From Selaginella tamariscina (Eukaryota > Streptophyta > Lycopodiopsida > Selaginellales > Selaginellaceae), in NCBI GenBank assembly GCA_003024785.1, contig PUQB01000372.1:93708-157707 (forward strand): a DNA stretch of 64,000 bases, read 5' to 3'. A model generated the notes under the pieces. That model did no database searches. It was not told where the DNA came from and was given only the letters and a program-made list of their open reading frames with translations. Made by a program: the position numbers and the translations under genes. Numbering within the stretch: the first letter of the stretch is position 1; each line of letters begins with the position of its first letter. Below are positions 1 to 12,359 of the stretch, one piece after another.

Positions 1-2600
1 CTGATTCGTCTGTCATTGTACTCAGAGGGAGGAGGGAAGCTCAAGAAGTGATACCGGTATCATCAGGTCAAGAGTCAAACAGACACCCCGGTCAGCGATT
101 CCCAACGGGTAAGTCAACCAAGGACAGTCAACAGGATCAGGGGTAAACCGTTGAAGTTTGCTCGAACGAAGGTACACACTGTATCTCTGAGGTCATCACA
201 TGCTATAGGAGTGAAAATGGACGTTAGACGTTCTTAGAGGACATAGTCGGCTGGTCATTGACAAAGGATACAAAAGTGGAGAACTTGTATTGCACAAAAA
301 GGGGACTATGTATAAGTGAAGTCCAATTTAAGAGTACTGTGGATGCATATGGCTGAATTGAGGTATGGCACACACCAATTCAAGGTACTTTGCCACGAAT
401 AGCATGTTGAAACCATGCAACGTGTCTAACAAGTCACCCATTCCCCTTGTCAATAACAAACTTGTTGTGGATACAGCAACTAGTGGCTGTGGAGACAATG
501 ACGTTGTTGCTGTCAACCACTTGTTGACATCAAAGCTGTACTCTTTTAACCATAACTTTTGCTTTAGCAAAGTGTGTTAAGAATCAATGTTCATGGTCGA
601 ACAAGTTGACATGGGCAATCTGACTACAAAGAATTAGAATAGGGTGCAGTTTGTTGGTTCAGCATTTGCGTACTGTATGTTGATGGTCGTGTTTCTTGTG
701 ACAATGTTTGTTTATGTAGCATTTGTGATGAAACCGGCAAAGTTGTGTGGTGACTTCATAGTAACAACAATGCACTTGATTGGCTCGTTGCTTGGTTAGG
801 CACTGCCTATTGAAAGGTCAGAGGACTGAAGACCCGAATGACTTGTGATTAGTTAGGTGTTTGGTTGGTTTGAAGTTATGTAGTTTGTTGGTTCAGGCAT
901 TTGCATTTAAGGCATATGTTTGAGTTGACTTCCTAGGATTTGAGTTACTAGTGGAAGTGCGGCTTCATATTTGAGTGATAATGAGCTGCCATATATCACT
1001 TACGGGGTGTGCGTTGAGCCTAACACACAACCAACCTCAGGCTCCCGTGCTTGGAAATGAGCTGGTTATTATGGTATGTGTGGTTTTTCTTTGATGGGCA
1101 TGTGCTATAGAGTTTGCAGGGGATTGTTCTAAGGTTTAATGAGTATCTTTTAATAGGGTAACTGCAACGATAGTTCTTGTTTACTAAGAGGCTTTGTGTG
1201 TATGTAATAAGTGGTCATTTTGAAGTGTGTGGGCATATTCTTGGGCATTTGACTTATGATCTTGGTGAATATGTATGTCGCATGCCATAGGGTTGTCATG
1301 AGGCTATTTGGGCATCTGTTGTAGAATAGTTGAACTTCTGTTTTCTTTGTTTACTTTTCTTTGGTGTGTGATTTGTGAGCTATGGTTTGGAGATTGAAGC
1401 TCGAGACAGTATCTGGACAAGAGACTAGACTCATAAAGATTGAATCAATTACTTTCTTCTTTACACACTTAGCAATGAATAAACTTTTAAACATTCTGAC
1501 AGAATAGGTGCCTCTCAACCGTAATGATAAGGCTTCAGTGGTTCCACCATAGGGTCGTTGTCACGACGACAACGAGGAGAAATGCCAGTGCAGGCCATAC
1601 TCTCGCACAAGTGCAGGCCAGCTTTTGGTCAACATGGTCAACGGTCAATCCATAAAATATTCCTTGAATATTTTGACAAAGTGCATGTTTGTCTGGTGTT
1701 GTCTGACCGGTTGTCGTCCCCGTCCTGGTAGCCTTGCCATGGGTCTATTTGTGTTTTGGTGCTCTTTTGGTCGATGCTGGCTGGCTATGCTTTATGAGTT
1801 GGTCATTTGGATCTGTAGTAGCGTCCCTGCGTCTTTTGCGTTTGTTTTGCTGGCGACTATGACGAGATGTTGTGTTGCTGCTATGGCTTGTGTGCTGTTT
1901 GCTATGTAATGGACTGACAAGCTCTTTTTTGTTACTGTGCATTTAGCTGGTTTTTTCTTTTTCACACCTTATTTTCCGGCTTTGAGCAGTTCTTTCTTTG
2001 CAGACGCAACCAGGTATAACTACGAGCTTCCGACGTCTTTAGAAGCGGGTGACATGTTACACATAAGCATGTGTAGACATACTGTTTACTTTGATAATTA
2101 ACTACTATTAAGCATAGTATATTGATAAGCATAGATGGGTTATTTGTATTTCATGCCATCTTCTCCCTGTATGCAGTTGAATCAGTATACGTGTTTTTGT
2201 ATGCATAAATAATATCTACTATATATATGTGTGTGTGTGACTTTGTATCTCATTACTCACATAATAGATATATCTGTGTATGGGCATATGTAAATTTACA
2301 ACTTCTGACTCGCATATGAGTTCCAGAGGTGACGTGTAGGACGACATTTAAAACTACGTCAAGATAGGTGTGTGGAGATGCTGTTTAATGCTGGCTTTCT
2401 ACATCGATGTTCATCCTAGGTGAGTAAGAATCAATGTCCTATATAACTTCATATGACATAATTTATTACATCAACAACCTTAACAAATAAAATTAAATAA
2501 TTGTTTACTGCACATGTACATATGTATATCGAGGATTTGTTCATATATATTCATGCATACGTGTAGAATATGACGTGTACATACATAATCCATACATATT
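1..2600. other. degenerate region, no supportable gene
   Basis: This stretch is less AT-rich than the DNA to its right and contains short open frames (365-580 and 1625-1909, plus strand), but neither has recognisable domains, splice context or hydrophobic pattern. The phrase GTTTGTTGGTTCAG recurs near 650 and 883, each followed by a similar ATTTGC block. The composition and broken frames suggest old transposable-element debris, but I cannot name a family. An (AT)n(GT)n run lies near 2220-2240. Confidence 0.35.
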
Positions 2601-2901
2601 AAAGCTCAGATTCTCGTCCTTCATCGATGATACAAATTATAGTCCCCAGGTAAAACAATGTGTTAAATAATATTGCTTATGGTGATATATGTAATGTTGT
2701 TGATGTCTGTATCAACATGTCATGTGATGTTGTATGTATCTTCATGCGTGCATGCACAGAAATGTATGGATGTAACTGCCTGATTTGTATATGGAGATAG
2801 AATTAGGAGGACAGAATTATCATCGAAGAGGGCGCAAGAAGTCACAAGTAAACAAAAACATAAGTTACGTATTTTTTAGGCATTGTGATATATTTCACTG
2901 C

Positions 2902-2924
2902 GCACACACACACACACACACACA
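2902..2924. repeat. (CA)n microsatellite
   Basis: About 11 CA units. It lies in AT-rich spacer between 2600 and 3500 in which I see no gene. Confidence 0.9.
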
Positions 2925-3503
2925 TAATGAGATACGGATATGCTAGATATCCGTTATTGCGTGTGTTAAAGTAGGTTAGTCAACCATATAATAAATAAGG
3001 AGTCAAACAAACTATACATTATGAAATTTGTACATCCATATCAATGAATATATGTATCATAAAGTGTGTACATGTATACGTATTTCTAGTAATTTTCTAT
3101 ACTAACATTGTTATATATTCTAATTAAGGTGATAGCTCATGGAAAACCATCATGTCTGGAAAGTACTTCTAAACTGCATAAACAATTTATGTTTTGTTAA
3201 TATGAACACGTTCGTGTGTGTTTCTAACTGTTTATATATGTTTGTGTATTGTGTATTTGTTTTACACCTGTTTAATTAACTTCAAACTACAGCTATAATC
3301 ACGATTGTAAATATATATAATGTATGTATGTATGTATTATGGTGTGCATTTATTAAATGCAGTTATTATAGCAGGTGCATACATATATATATATGTATTT
3401 GTCTGCAGGACCAAGTTATGGTGGTCACCATAGCATAGAGTAAGGAGGCAAGGGATTATTCTTGACACGTGTTGCATGTTGTTTGGTGTGTTGGAGAAGT
3501 TGT

Positions 3504-3983
3504 TTATACCTGGAGGCGTGTGCAATTACTCCTGCTAGGCAAATCAAGGCCCTGTTCCGAGGTATATATGTGTGCACGTATATATGCATGTGTATGTGCT
3601 AGATGTGTTGTGTGACGTCTAAGTTTGTGTGTGTGTGAGAGAGAAGAAAAGAGAGAGAATCAGTATACATGGAGGGCCTATTTCAGCGTATAATAAACCT
3701 TTAAGTCTACCATTTATAAGTTTAGGTTATTTATATATCATTATAGGAATATTATATATATAGACGTTATAGAATTCAATATAAAGCTATTTTATAGTTT
3801 TTGTTTGTTTGTTGTGTGTGTGCATTTTATGTCTTTATACTGAATCTATATTTATTATGTGGTATGTATGTATGTGTTAATGTGTGTGTGACATGTGTGG
3901 TAAAGTGTATTAGTCGTTTTAAGTATAATATCCTATATATCCTTGTTATGTGTATATTATAGTTATATATATATATTATATAT

Positions 3984-4021
<38 letters not shown>

Positions 4022-4130
4022 ATTGTTGTAATATGATTTTTGCAGCTACAGAGGTCATTCTGAATTAAGAACTTCAATAGCTGCAATTGTATATCCTGGT
4101 GCACTGGTCTTAGTCAAACTAGTTTATTAT
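3504..4130 (+). pseudogene. ARM-like gene, last two exons (copy 1), broken
   Basis: Two blocks match the 3' exons better preserved at 50354-50943 on the minus strand. Exon a (about 3504-3561) reads ARQIKAL and ends at a GAG|GTATAT donor. Exon b starts at 4046 after a TTTTGCAG acceptor and begins ATE. One base is missing relative to copy 3 just after that point, giving an early stop, and about 16-27 bases of the helical segment are lost further on. The orientation is opposite to copies 2 and 3. It faces the middle-exon pseudogene at 5626-7424 tail to tail. The ARM assignment rests on the amphipathic helical pattern only. Confidence 0.4.
3963..4021. repeat. (TA)n microsatellite
   Basis: Imperfect TA tract of about 60 bases inside the intron between the two exons of the copy-1 ARM-like gene. 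Copies 2 and 3 are much shorter here. Confidence 0.9.
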
Positions 4131-4359
4131 TTAAATCATACATACATCTCCTCTCTCTTAGTGTATAGTATATCTAAATAGGTGTCGAACTGTTGTTTGT
4201 ATTAATTTAACCAGAAACATATGCATATCCCTTTGTATATAGCTAAATACTATATCTTCTTTTCTGTAGCTAATAAGGTACGTGTATGTAACATGTTTGT
4301 ATATACAAACGTATTTAATAGTGCATATTTCATTTAATTGGTTTATACTTCATTGTAGC

Positions 4360-4361
<2 letters not shown>

Positions 4362-4435
<74 letters not shown>

Positions 4436-4710
4436 GATGTATGTTATAATACCTACATTCCATAATTCATATATCTAGGCTTTTCTATATACGAATGTCA
4501 AATATGTATTATGGAATTTGTGTGAGTGTTTCTTAAGTGTATAAGCTTCTCTCTCTCTCTCTCTCTCTCACAACACACACACACACACACGTATATATGT
4601 AGATGTATGTTATAAGACCTACATTCCATAATTTATATATCTAGGCTTTTTATATATGAATGTCAAATATGTATTATGGAATTTGTGCGAGAGTTTCTTA
4701 ATTGTTCTAA
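4362..4710. repeat. duplicated block: (CT)n(CA)n plus short hairpin unit
   Basis: Two tandem units, each with a CT tract running into a CA tract (4362-4430 and 4550-4592), followed by about 100 bases that begin with ATTCCATAAT and end with ATTATGGAAT and can fold on themselves. The same pair occurs inverted in copies 2 (36800-37100) and 3 (49820-50100). 4710-5040 is AT-rich with nothing further visible. Confidence 0.8.
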
Positions 4711-5038
4711 TTTTTTTTATAACCACATCACGGGATACAGTATATATTAAGATTAGTTAATCTGTTTAGAAGTAAAATTTTGTACATGCGATCACATTTT
4801 AATCACTACAGTTTAATACAACTTATAAAGATATTAAATATATATATATTATAAAATACAATTTGTAAAGATATTATGACAAAAGTGCCACTAAATGAGA
4901 TGACTCATGTGAACTTGAAAATGTATATATTAGTTAACATTATTCATGATTGGTATACTGTACTTCTAATCGGTGGCTTGCAATGGTACAATAATTTGAT
5001 ATAACACATTTTCTTTTTCTTTTCTTCTTCTTCTTTCT

Positions 5039-5042
<4 letters not shown>

Positions 5043-5092
<50 letters not shown>

Positions 5093-5104
5093 ATATATAT
5101 ATAG
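5043..5104. repeat. (CT)n/(TA)n microsatellite
   Basis: About 23 CT units followed by TA units. The corresponding place in copy 2 (about 36430) keeps only a few GA units, so this tract expanded in copy 1 or shrank in the others. Confidence 0.9.
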
Positions 5105-5625
5105 GAAGTTTTAAGTTTACGTATATACCCCTAAATTTTTAATTTAAAAATTATTAAAAATTAAAAACACAACCAATTAACATGATATATATAGTTATAT
5201 GAAAACTTATGCCAAATTAATTTATAATATTTATGATAATTTATAAATGTCAGCTTAGGTTTGTTGAAGTCAATTGCGGCGAACCTATGATGATTTATAT
5301 ATTTATTATTTAATATCTTTATAAGTTGCATTTAATAATTCGTTTTTCTTAACATTTTATATAACATGTAATATTAATAACATATATACACACATGTCAA
5401 GTAAGTCACTCGTTTGTGTAGAAGGTTGTATAACAAATATGTTTGAAGACAGTATAAAGTAACTTGTATGTTTACGTATACATACGTATACATATCGCTG
5501 ATAAAAACTTTACCTGGCAGAAATTATATGCAGACATACATACAGACCTCAAAGTTATAACAGCTCCCTTGTATTATAAATAAATAAATAGAACAAGGAA
5601 CATCCAACGGCATATACTCACTTAC

Positions 5626-7424
5626 GTCAGATTCCTTAAGCTGTTCACTTTGGAGAATTTCTAATAAGAATTACATAAGCCCCACATTTGTAAGCTTGTT
5701 GAGCATGCTCAATATCCTGCACAAATACATAATATAGTGCAAACCAGTATATAATATCAAAACTACTAAGTTTACTTCAATATACTAAATAATATAGTAT
5801 AATGTGCATGATACTACACAGTAGATAAAATGTAGTTTGAATTTAACCATATAAACATTTACTCAATATATATTGTTCATATGATATAGTGTGTGTGTGC
5901 GTATAAAATGTATATATGTAGTTGTATGTGTGTGAATGTTTAAACTTACCAAAACCATGGCTTGGTCTGGAAGAGAAGATACCAAGCAAATAAATGTAGC
6001 AAAAGTGGAGCATATTCTCCTGCTAAAGAGGGATCTAGGTCGGATATAAGTGTTGCAAATCCTCGCTAGAAAACCCGTGTGTTCCTTGGCTTTAAAACAA
6101 TCATTATAGGTACACATATGTAGTACACGTACAAGATGTGTGTATTGTATTCCACACACACACACACACACCAAAGAGAGAGAGACCTGAATGGGGTTTC
6201 CCCGTGTACTAAGGTGAGGACAGTGCGTGTAACCGATAATCGTTCAATACTACTGGCTAATATAATTAATATACGATTCAAAAACAAAAACACATGTAGA
6301 GACGCGCAACACCCGCACATATATGCACAATCTATTAATAAATTTATAGTCCTTAATTAATATTTCAAGCCATAACACTGTCAGTGATAGCATGAACGTA
6401 CATGTTAAAATCTACAAACTTATAAGTAAACTAAAAAACATTTTCCCCATGACATACGATCTATATGAGCAAGTACCATCCCACCAACAACAAGATATAA
6501 ATGTCTCAGAATCCTAGTTAACTGCGTTATGATGTTCTAATGCATGGGCTCTCATCTCATTGGATGTAGCCCGCTTTTCTGAGTGTAATTCTTTATGTTT
6601 TGTTATTGTGGAGATCTTGTAACAAACTGAAGACAAAGACAAAGACGGGAGTAAACAATGTTCCAACCCATACATTTCAGACCATAAAAGCGGATTTGTC
6701 TTAGATTATATATTAAACTGCCGGTTCAAATCAAAATAAAAGGAAGTTATTCCGGTTCAAAATTTGATGATAAAAAAAGTCTACGGGTTATATTTTAAAT
6801 AGCCGGAACACTTCTGGTTCAAGTTTATAATAAATAAGTTTACTTTAATTTTAATTATAATTAACCTTTATTTATTACTTTATCTACTATTATTTATAAT
6901 TAACTTTTACTTATTTCTTAATTAATAATTATATTAAGTATTGCCCTATTATTTATAGTTAACCTTTACTTATTGCTTAATTAATTATTATAGTTAATCT
7001 TTACTTATGGCTTAATTAATTAATTATCTTAAGTATCTGTCTTTTATTGCTCTAGTATTTGGAAGCAACGATCCGTTCTAAATATTAAAATCCGGTTCAC
7101 TATTTAATAAGAAAGGTTTGGGCGCTGCTTGTACGACGTATATATTACATAGTTAAGTAATGGTTCTACACATATGAATGTGTGTGTGTGTGTGTGACAT
7201 CTTAATTAATGCAACAGTCATTTTTGTATAATAGTTGTCATTTTAAATGTTAATATTCAGTTATACTTTGATTGGGGATTTTGTTAACAATTAAGTTTTT
7301 ATTACATGAGAATATACCTTGAGAAGAGTGTTAACAAAATTAATATCCCCACGGATGAGTTTTCTCAGCAATATTGCTGCTTGTCTCTTCATTTCTTGGT
7401 CTTCAGCAGGGCGAGCCATACCCC
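5626..7424 (-). pseudogene. ARM-like gene, middle exons (copy 1), broken
   Basis: Four exon-like blocks in order on the minus strand: 7424-7318 (MKRQAAILLRKLI, GTATAT donor), 6256-6187 (LSVTRTVLTLVHGETPF, donor CAG|GTCTCT), 6089-5950 (ISDLDPSLAGEYAPLLLHLF, donor GTAAGT) and 5716-5626 (LSMLNKLTNVGL, then LLEILQSEQLKES, donor GTAAGT). The last two exons join in one frame. The second lacks 13 bases present in copies 2 and 3. The third needs a one-base shift to follow the second, and the fourth has an in-frame TAA. The first block is homologous to the 3' end of gene A. The content is helix-rich and typical of ARM/HEAT proteins. It is probably a relic of a plant membrane/ARM protein. Confidence 0.5.
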
Positions 7425-8137
7425 TGAGTTTGCATTTATACTAGGCTCCATATATTAAAATTCAATTTGAAGGATCTAAACAACAATAATGGCCAACGTA
7501 TAGGGAAGCATTTCCAATAATAAGATTAAAAAGAACCATAGTTAAAGTGAAAGGCATCCATATTAGTTGACTCAATTGTTATTAAACCGCTTTTCTATAT
7601 TTAATGACTTGCAACGTCAATAAATTTAGCTGCGGTTGTATATCCTCCTAAGTTTATTACCCAAGTTTCTGCTCGCGCGCGTACTGTATATAAATTACCC
7701 TAAGACCAGTAGAAATTTATAATTAAATAAAGTTTAAAGTTGTAGCATATTTATATTTATTTTGTAAGGAAAACACCAATAATATATACATTAGCAGTGG
7801 AAACTACATTCATTCAATTTAAACTTCAAATTCTGGCTTGATAAACATGCTCTTCCCATCGAATTTAATCTTTTTATTTAAAGCTCCAGCATTAAAAATA
7901 AGATAATTATAATGGCAGTTTAAAACATTATGTGTGTGTATGTAGAGCTATTGTTTATATGATGTGTATAACATCTAAGTATCTTAAAACTCTAGTTATC
8001 ATAGTATGTATATATATAATAAATAGATAGTTTATTTTGCAACTAATACAACTACAACATCATCACAAGTTAATAATTATCTATTTTATTTTATATATAA
8101 TAAATAATATAAATTAATATGCAGAATATCAACAATA
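7425..8137. other. AT-rich spacer with TATA-like motif
   Basis: On the minus strand, TATAAATGCAAACTCA lies immediately before the first exon block ending at 7424. It closely matches the core-promoter sequence ahead of genes B and C. Nothing else is recognisable here. Confidence 0.4.
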
Positions 8138-8530
8138 TATATTGTTTAATTACAAATGATTAATGATTTATATATACGGGCATGTTGGGATTAGCCAGCT
8201 GTCATTTTGCTAAACCACTCGTTAATCAAGTGTACATTTATATATAGAGCAATGTACAGAAATGTCCTGCATGACATTTTCGACAATGATCTTATCTTCA
8301 TCCAGCGATCCCTGTTATAATATGTCGTGATCACACCAAGCCACACTCTCCGGGAACCACCGGCTGCTTATAAATGCATATAAAATTTTGGATATACGTT
8401 AAAAAACTTTGATTCAATTATATTCTTTCCTAAACAAACTTAACCCACTTGCTTAATGAGTGGTTTAGCAAAAATGCCAGCTGGCTAATCCCAATATAAA
8501 AATCATTAATCGTTTGTATTTAAACAATAT
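8138..8530. mobile_element. foldback / MITE-like element
   Basis: Two arms of about 85-95 bases in inverted orientation (8138-8232 and 8446-8530) flank a 213-base centre. Both arms contain GGGATTAGCCAGCTG, a GCTAAACCACTC block and ATTGTTTAA towards the outside, with a few mismatches and an 8-base difference. No ORF is present. I could not identify a target-site duplication, so the superfamily is open. Confidence 0.65.
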
Positions 8531-10508
8531 AAATGTGATATTATATACGTGTAAGAAAACTAAAGTTTTAAGTTATTTAGATGTTATACTTGCACGAGTC
8601 CTAGTAAAAATATACACCACACGCAGGCAGAGAGGAGAGAGATGTGTAAGTATGATTTGTGTAATAAACTAGTTAAGTTTAGGAATAAATAGGATATATA
8701 TTGTTATTGAAGTTTTGCAAGTCATTAACTAATTTTTTGACAACCAAATTATAACAATAATTTTTAATATATATATATAAACTGTTTGTGTTAAAGTGTA
8801 TTTGTTTAGATATGTTTTGTACCCTTATGTAGTACGTTAACATAATCAGATAATATAAATCAATAAATTCTTGGAAATAACAGATTTTCTGACAACTTTC
8901 GAGCATGAGCTCTTATGATTAATATAAGGTTAATATATTTAAGTTTAATAAGAGCTTGAGTTGTGTCTGTTTGAATAAGTCTCTTCTAAAGAAAATCTAA
9001 GAAATTAATTTAAATTAAAATAATATGCATTGCTAATGGAATTAGAGAAACTAATCAGTATGTATATATGGCTAGGAGCATCCACGCACGCACGCACGCC
9101 CACATGCGGTGTCTAATAGCGTATTTAGTAGTAACGTCAATTTATCCATGTAGCAAAATCTCTTACACACACTTGCCACCATCAATATATCTATACACAT
9201 CTATATAACCACAAAATCAAATGTGTATAAATATAATACGTAGCTACTAAGTAATCTTTAGTTGCACATTACAAGTATATATATAAATATTATCTTGCAC
9301 TATGCGTGTGGAATGGCGTATCATGTATTTCTAAATATAGTTCTAATAATATACATGTATAGAACCTCGTCGGGACTAGATTACGCTTTGCTAACGTTTT
9401 TGATCGTGAAGCTTGAATTCATTTAAATAATATATTTTTTATTAAAATAAAAATTCAATTCAACTAATAACTTTAAACTGGGACATGTTGGACTCAACTA
9501 GTAACGTGTAGCTTATGATAAGTTTGTTTATAATAATTAATTTTGTAAATGGAAGATTACATTTGCAAGTGTGTGGTAAATGTTTTAATATGAAATTGAA
9601 TTAAAAACTTAAGTATATATTAGATGTCTTTAACATTGAATATCGATGTGCATGTTAAGGACACATAGATAAATATTATAAATGTTTTAACATGGAATTG
9701 AATTGAAAATCTAACGGTACATTAGAACATGTTAAATAAATGTCTTAACATAAAATTGAATCATAATTGTATATTACAAATACGTAAATAAATGTCCTAT
9801 GGGAATTAAATTAAAAAAGCAATGAAAAGTAAGATGTATATATTGTGAAATTCAATTAGAAACCTAATGGTGGAATTGAATTAAAAATGTAATTGTACTA
9901 ATACATATGTCTATTGTTGGTGAAATTTAATCTTCATTATTATCTTTAACATGTTAAGTTTATTTTTTTATTTGAGTCTTTAATTTAGTTGTAATAAATT
10001 AATTTTAATTTCTTATACATAATATTTAATGATTTTTAACACAATTGTTATTTTTAAAATGATTAATTATGATCTTATTTAATAATTATAATTATTTTAT
10101 TGTTCTTAACCTAATAAATTTATTTTTTAAACCCAAGTAATAATTATAATTAAATTATTATTTTTAATATAATAAATTATTTATACACCCAATTGTTATA
10201 TCTGAAGATGGTTTTTGTTTCTTTTGGGACACGCCAAATCGTGTGATAACATTTGTGGAGTTAAATGTATAGTCCTATATAATTCATATTTATTTAGCAG
10301 TTTTTATAGGGATTTAAGATTTAAAATGGTCATTTGATGTAAATACTTATATAATATACGTAACTATCATGTGTCACTAGGAATTTAAAATTTAAAATAA
10401 TCGTTTAATAGAAAATTAAAAATGATCATTAATCTAATCAGTGGCCTTAATAATGCCACATAAGTTTAATATTTAAAATAATAATTGACAAAAGATGTTA
10501 CTTCACTT
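8531..10508. other. AT-rich intergenic spacer
   Basis: No gene is visible. A piece near 8625-8690 resembles the 3' end of the ARM-like tail exon in copies 2 and 3 (37310-37370), suggesting an additional worn copy. From about 9540 to 9900 a degenerate unit of roughly 60-70 bases recurs, each time with a TGTTTTAACAT-like start followed by GAATTGAATTAAAAA. A short CGCA run lies near 9085. Confidence 0.5.
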
Positions 10509-10719
10509 AAATCGTAGGACACGTGTTATAATAAAATTGAATTAAACATATGAAGTGTATATTAATTTAATTAAAGTGCCGGACATTACCAGTTAGGAGA
10601 CGTGTTATAAGACGGGAAAGAATCAAGTGTATATTTGACTTTTTGAAGTGTGTATATTTGAGACACGTGTACTACAGGCTTGTATCTTATATAGCCTAAC
10701 TCATGCGGGCATATGATGT
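10509..10719 (+). promoter_or_regulatory. putative promoter of gene A
   Basis: TTATATAG at 10687-10694 is a good TATA candidate. Two palindromic G-box cores, ACACGTGT, lie at 10519-10526 and 10663-10670. Genes B and C have a TATA element at the same distance (about 32 bases) from their ATG, followed by the shared block ACTCATGCGGGCATATG. That block contains an out-of-frame ATG just before the chosen start. Conservation in three copies supports function. The transcription start would fall close to the ATG. Confidence 0.5.
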
Positions 10720-11574
10720 ATGGCGCTGATCGAAGGTCCTGTTAAGCAAAGTGCCCTCCTATTGGCAAATGCAGATGAATTTAGATACATTCTAAGCAAG
10801 GCGACATTTAAATGGGGAGCAATTATGCTCGGAACGTATGTTACCTTGACAGGTATGAATCCTCTATGTTTCTATGCATGCACACACACACGCGCCACTG
10901 TAACAGGTCTGAATTCAGCCGATTTCTGGGGCATCTCTCTGTTTCTGTTTCTGTTAAGAACTAGGCCATCAAAGAACGTTCACAATTGCAGAGTTTCGGT
11001 TGATCTTATTCAATTGGTACTTGCCATTTCCAACTTCTTGTACAATCTATATCGTCTCCAAGCATGCAACTTCTTTATGATATTATCACAGGCCCAAGTG
11101 AATACGAATTCTTTCTACTCCGTCCTCTTAACTTATTTGTTGCTGCTTATAGAATGCTCTATTTTCATCGGGACACTGATCTTTCGGTACATAGTACTCC
11201 GACAGATAGTAACTGCCGATTGCAATGTCCTCCTGCGGGAATATTTTGATAGTGTCTACAACGGACAGGCAGATGTATTCTTTGTTGACTTTGTAGCATG
11301 GAGAGTCGAACAGGAACCGAGTGAAGAGGAGAAGAGGCAGTGCCTAATTATGCTTAATAGCATGGATAGTGACATTAGCATTCTTAGAAGTAATCCATCT
11401 TTTATGGCAAGTTTAACTCGCATAGCTTGTTCTGCTGAAGATGAAGAAATGAAGAGACAAGCAGCAATTTTGTTGAGTAAACTCATCAGTGGTGTGGTTT
11501 GGTCAAGTGATTATATTAATTTTGCTAAAAGTACAAACAGAGTTTACTCCCTTAGCACACACTCATTGTCGTAA
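10720..11574 (+). CDS. multi-pass membrane protein with ARM-like tail (gene A)
   Basis: Best-preserved member of a family with at least three other copies here. The open frame is 284 codons. Residues about 30-45, 65-85, 92-112 and 132-165 are hydrophobic and probably membrane-spanning. From about residue 195 the chain is soluble and helical, with EEEKRQCLIML and EDEEMKRQAAILLSKL, the pattern of ARM-type repeats. Bases 10853-10906 have GT...AG ends, contain a CA run and are a multiple of three, so they are probably a 54-base intron that does not break the frame. Large plant membrane/ARM proteins have this layout but are much longer. This is either a 5' fragment or the first exons of such a gene. 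Function unknown. Confidence 0.6.
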   Translation: MALIEGPVKQSALLLANADEFRYILSKATFKWGAIMLGTYVTLTGMNPLCFYACTHTRATVTGLNSADFWGISLFLFLLRTRPSKNVHNCRVSVDLIQLVLAISNFLYNLYRLQACNFFMILSQAQVNTNSFYSVLLTYLLLLIECSIFIGTLIFRYIVLRQIVTADCNVLLREYFDSVYNGQADVFFVDFVAWRVEQEPSEEEKRQCLIMLNSMDSDISILRSNPSFMASLTRIACSAEDEEMKRQAAILLSKLISGVVWSSDYINFAKSTNRVYSLSTHSLS

Positions 11575-11861
11575 TGTTTTATTTAATGTATTCTTCCTGG
11601 ATAAGAATATTTTGCTCTGTTACACTATTAAACTCAATAGTATGTGCATTATATATGTTAAATATTTTGCATGTGTGTGTGTAAAACAAATGATGTGTGT
11701 TTTTATATATAGTCTTGTTTGTATATATAATAAATTGAAAAGTATATACTAGTAAACTAATTGACAATATACATAATGTATTTAATTATGGACAAAGACC
11801 AATTCTATCGTAGTCATCAACTCATATGCCCTAAGCCAGGGTCTCTACTAATCCAGGCCGG

Positions 11862-12359
11862 ATGACAATTCCTTGGGATGTTATCCCAACCTTCTCAACC
11901 TTCAGGGGGGGATTTGACAAATGTTCAATTATAAATCTGGAGAAGTCGGAGATGGCCATCAATGTTGAGGAAGAGGCAGACCCAAACCGATGGACTGACG
12001 GAAAACAAACATCTGCATTCTGTTTTCCCTCGAGCAAAGTCACGAAACCCCAAGCATGTGGTATAAAAGAAGCAATCCAGTATTGCATAAATATTTATTG
12101 CACTGAGCAACCCAATTGTCATTGCAATATAAAGGAAACTGATTGTGATGTTTCGGACTACAATCTCAACAAAGCGGTTCAACTTTTGAACAAGTCTTTG
12201 GAACTGAATCGAGCGGACTTTGACTTAAAGAAGGCAGTACTCGGTGATGTCACTGCGAATTTAAGCAGGCTAATCCCTTTCTTTGAGGCAGTGAACGAAG
12301 AGCTGACAGCTCTTATTTCTGAGGATCTAAGTAATCCGATAGAAACCAAAAGTTTTTAA
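11862..12359 (+). CDS. hypothetical protein, 165 codons
   Basis: An open frame from ATG 11862 to TAA 12359, with an in-frame stop upstream of the ATG. It lies 290 bases downstream of gene A on the same strand. The first half is Cys-rich in places (YCINIYCTEQPNCHCN). The second half is a likely helix pair (LNKAVQLLNKSLELNRAD and LSRLIPFFEAVNEELTAL). I recognise no family. It is unusually long for this AT-rich DNA and carries charged helices, so I think it is coding, either alone or as a terminal exon of gene A reached by splicing. No other copy lies in the window. Confidence 0.5.
   Translation: MTIPWDVIPTFSTFRGGFDKCSIINLEKSEMAINVEEEADPNRWTDGKQTSAFCFPSSKVTKPQACGIKEAIQYCINIYCTEQPNCHCNIKETDCDVSDYNLNKAVQLLNKSLELNRADFDLKKAVLGDVTANLSRLIPFFEAVNEELTALISEDLSNPIETKSF

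Noticed and set aside
365..580. 71-codon open frame as a gene
   Set aside because: No homology, promoter or splice context; an antisense frame of similar length exists over the same bases.
1625..1909. 94-codon frame with hydrophobic and Cys-rich sequence
   Set aside because: Composition follows the GT-rich DNA, and there are no domains or relatives in the window.
5863..6174. Minus-strand frame RICNTYIRPRSLFSRRICST as the coding frame of the exon
   Set aside because: A neighbouring frame (ISDLDPSLAGEYAP) continues in phase into the next exon and has a normal protein composition; this one does not.
5626..7424. In-frame TAG and TAA in conserved exon blocks as a sign of a changed genetic code (stop to Gln)
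   Set aside because: The retroelement frames and gene A use ordinary stops and CAA/CAG for Gln. The two stops are better explained by pseudogene decay shared between copies.
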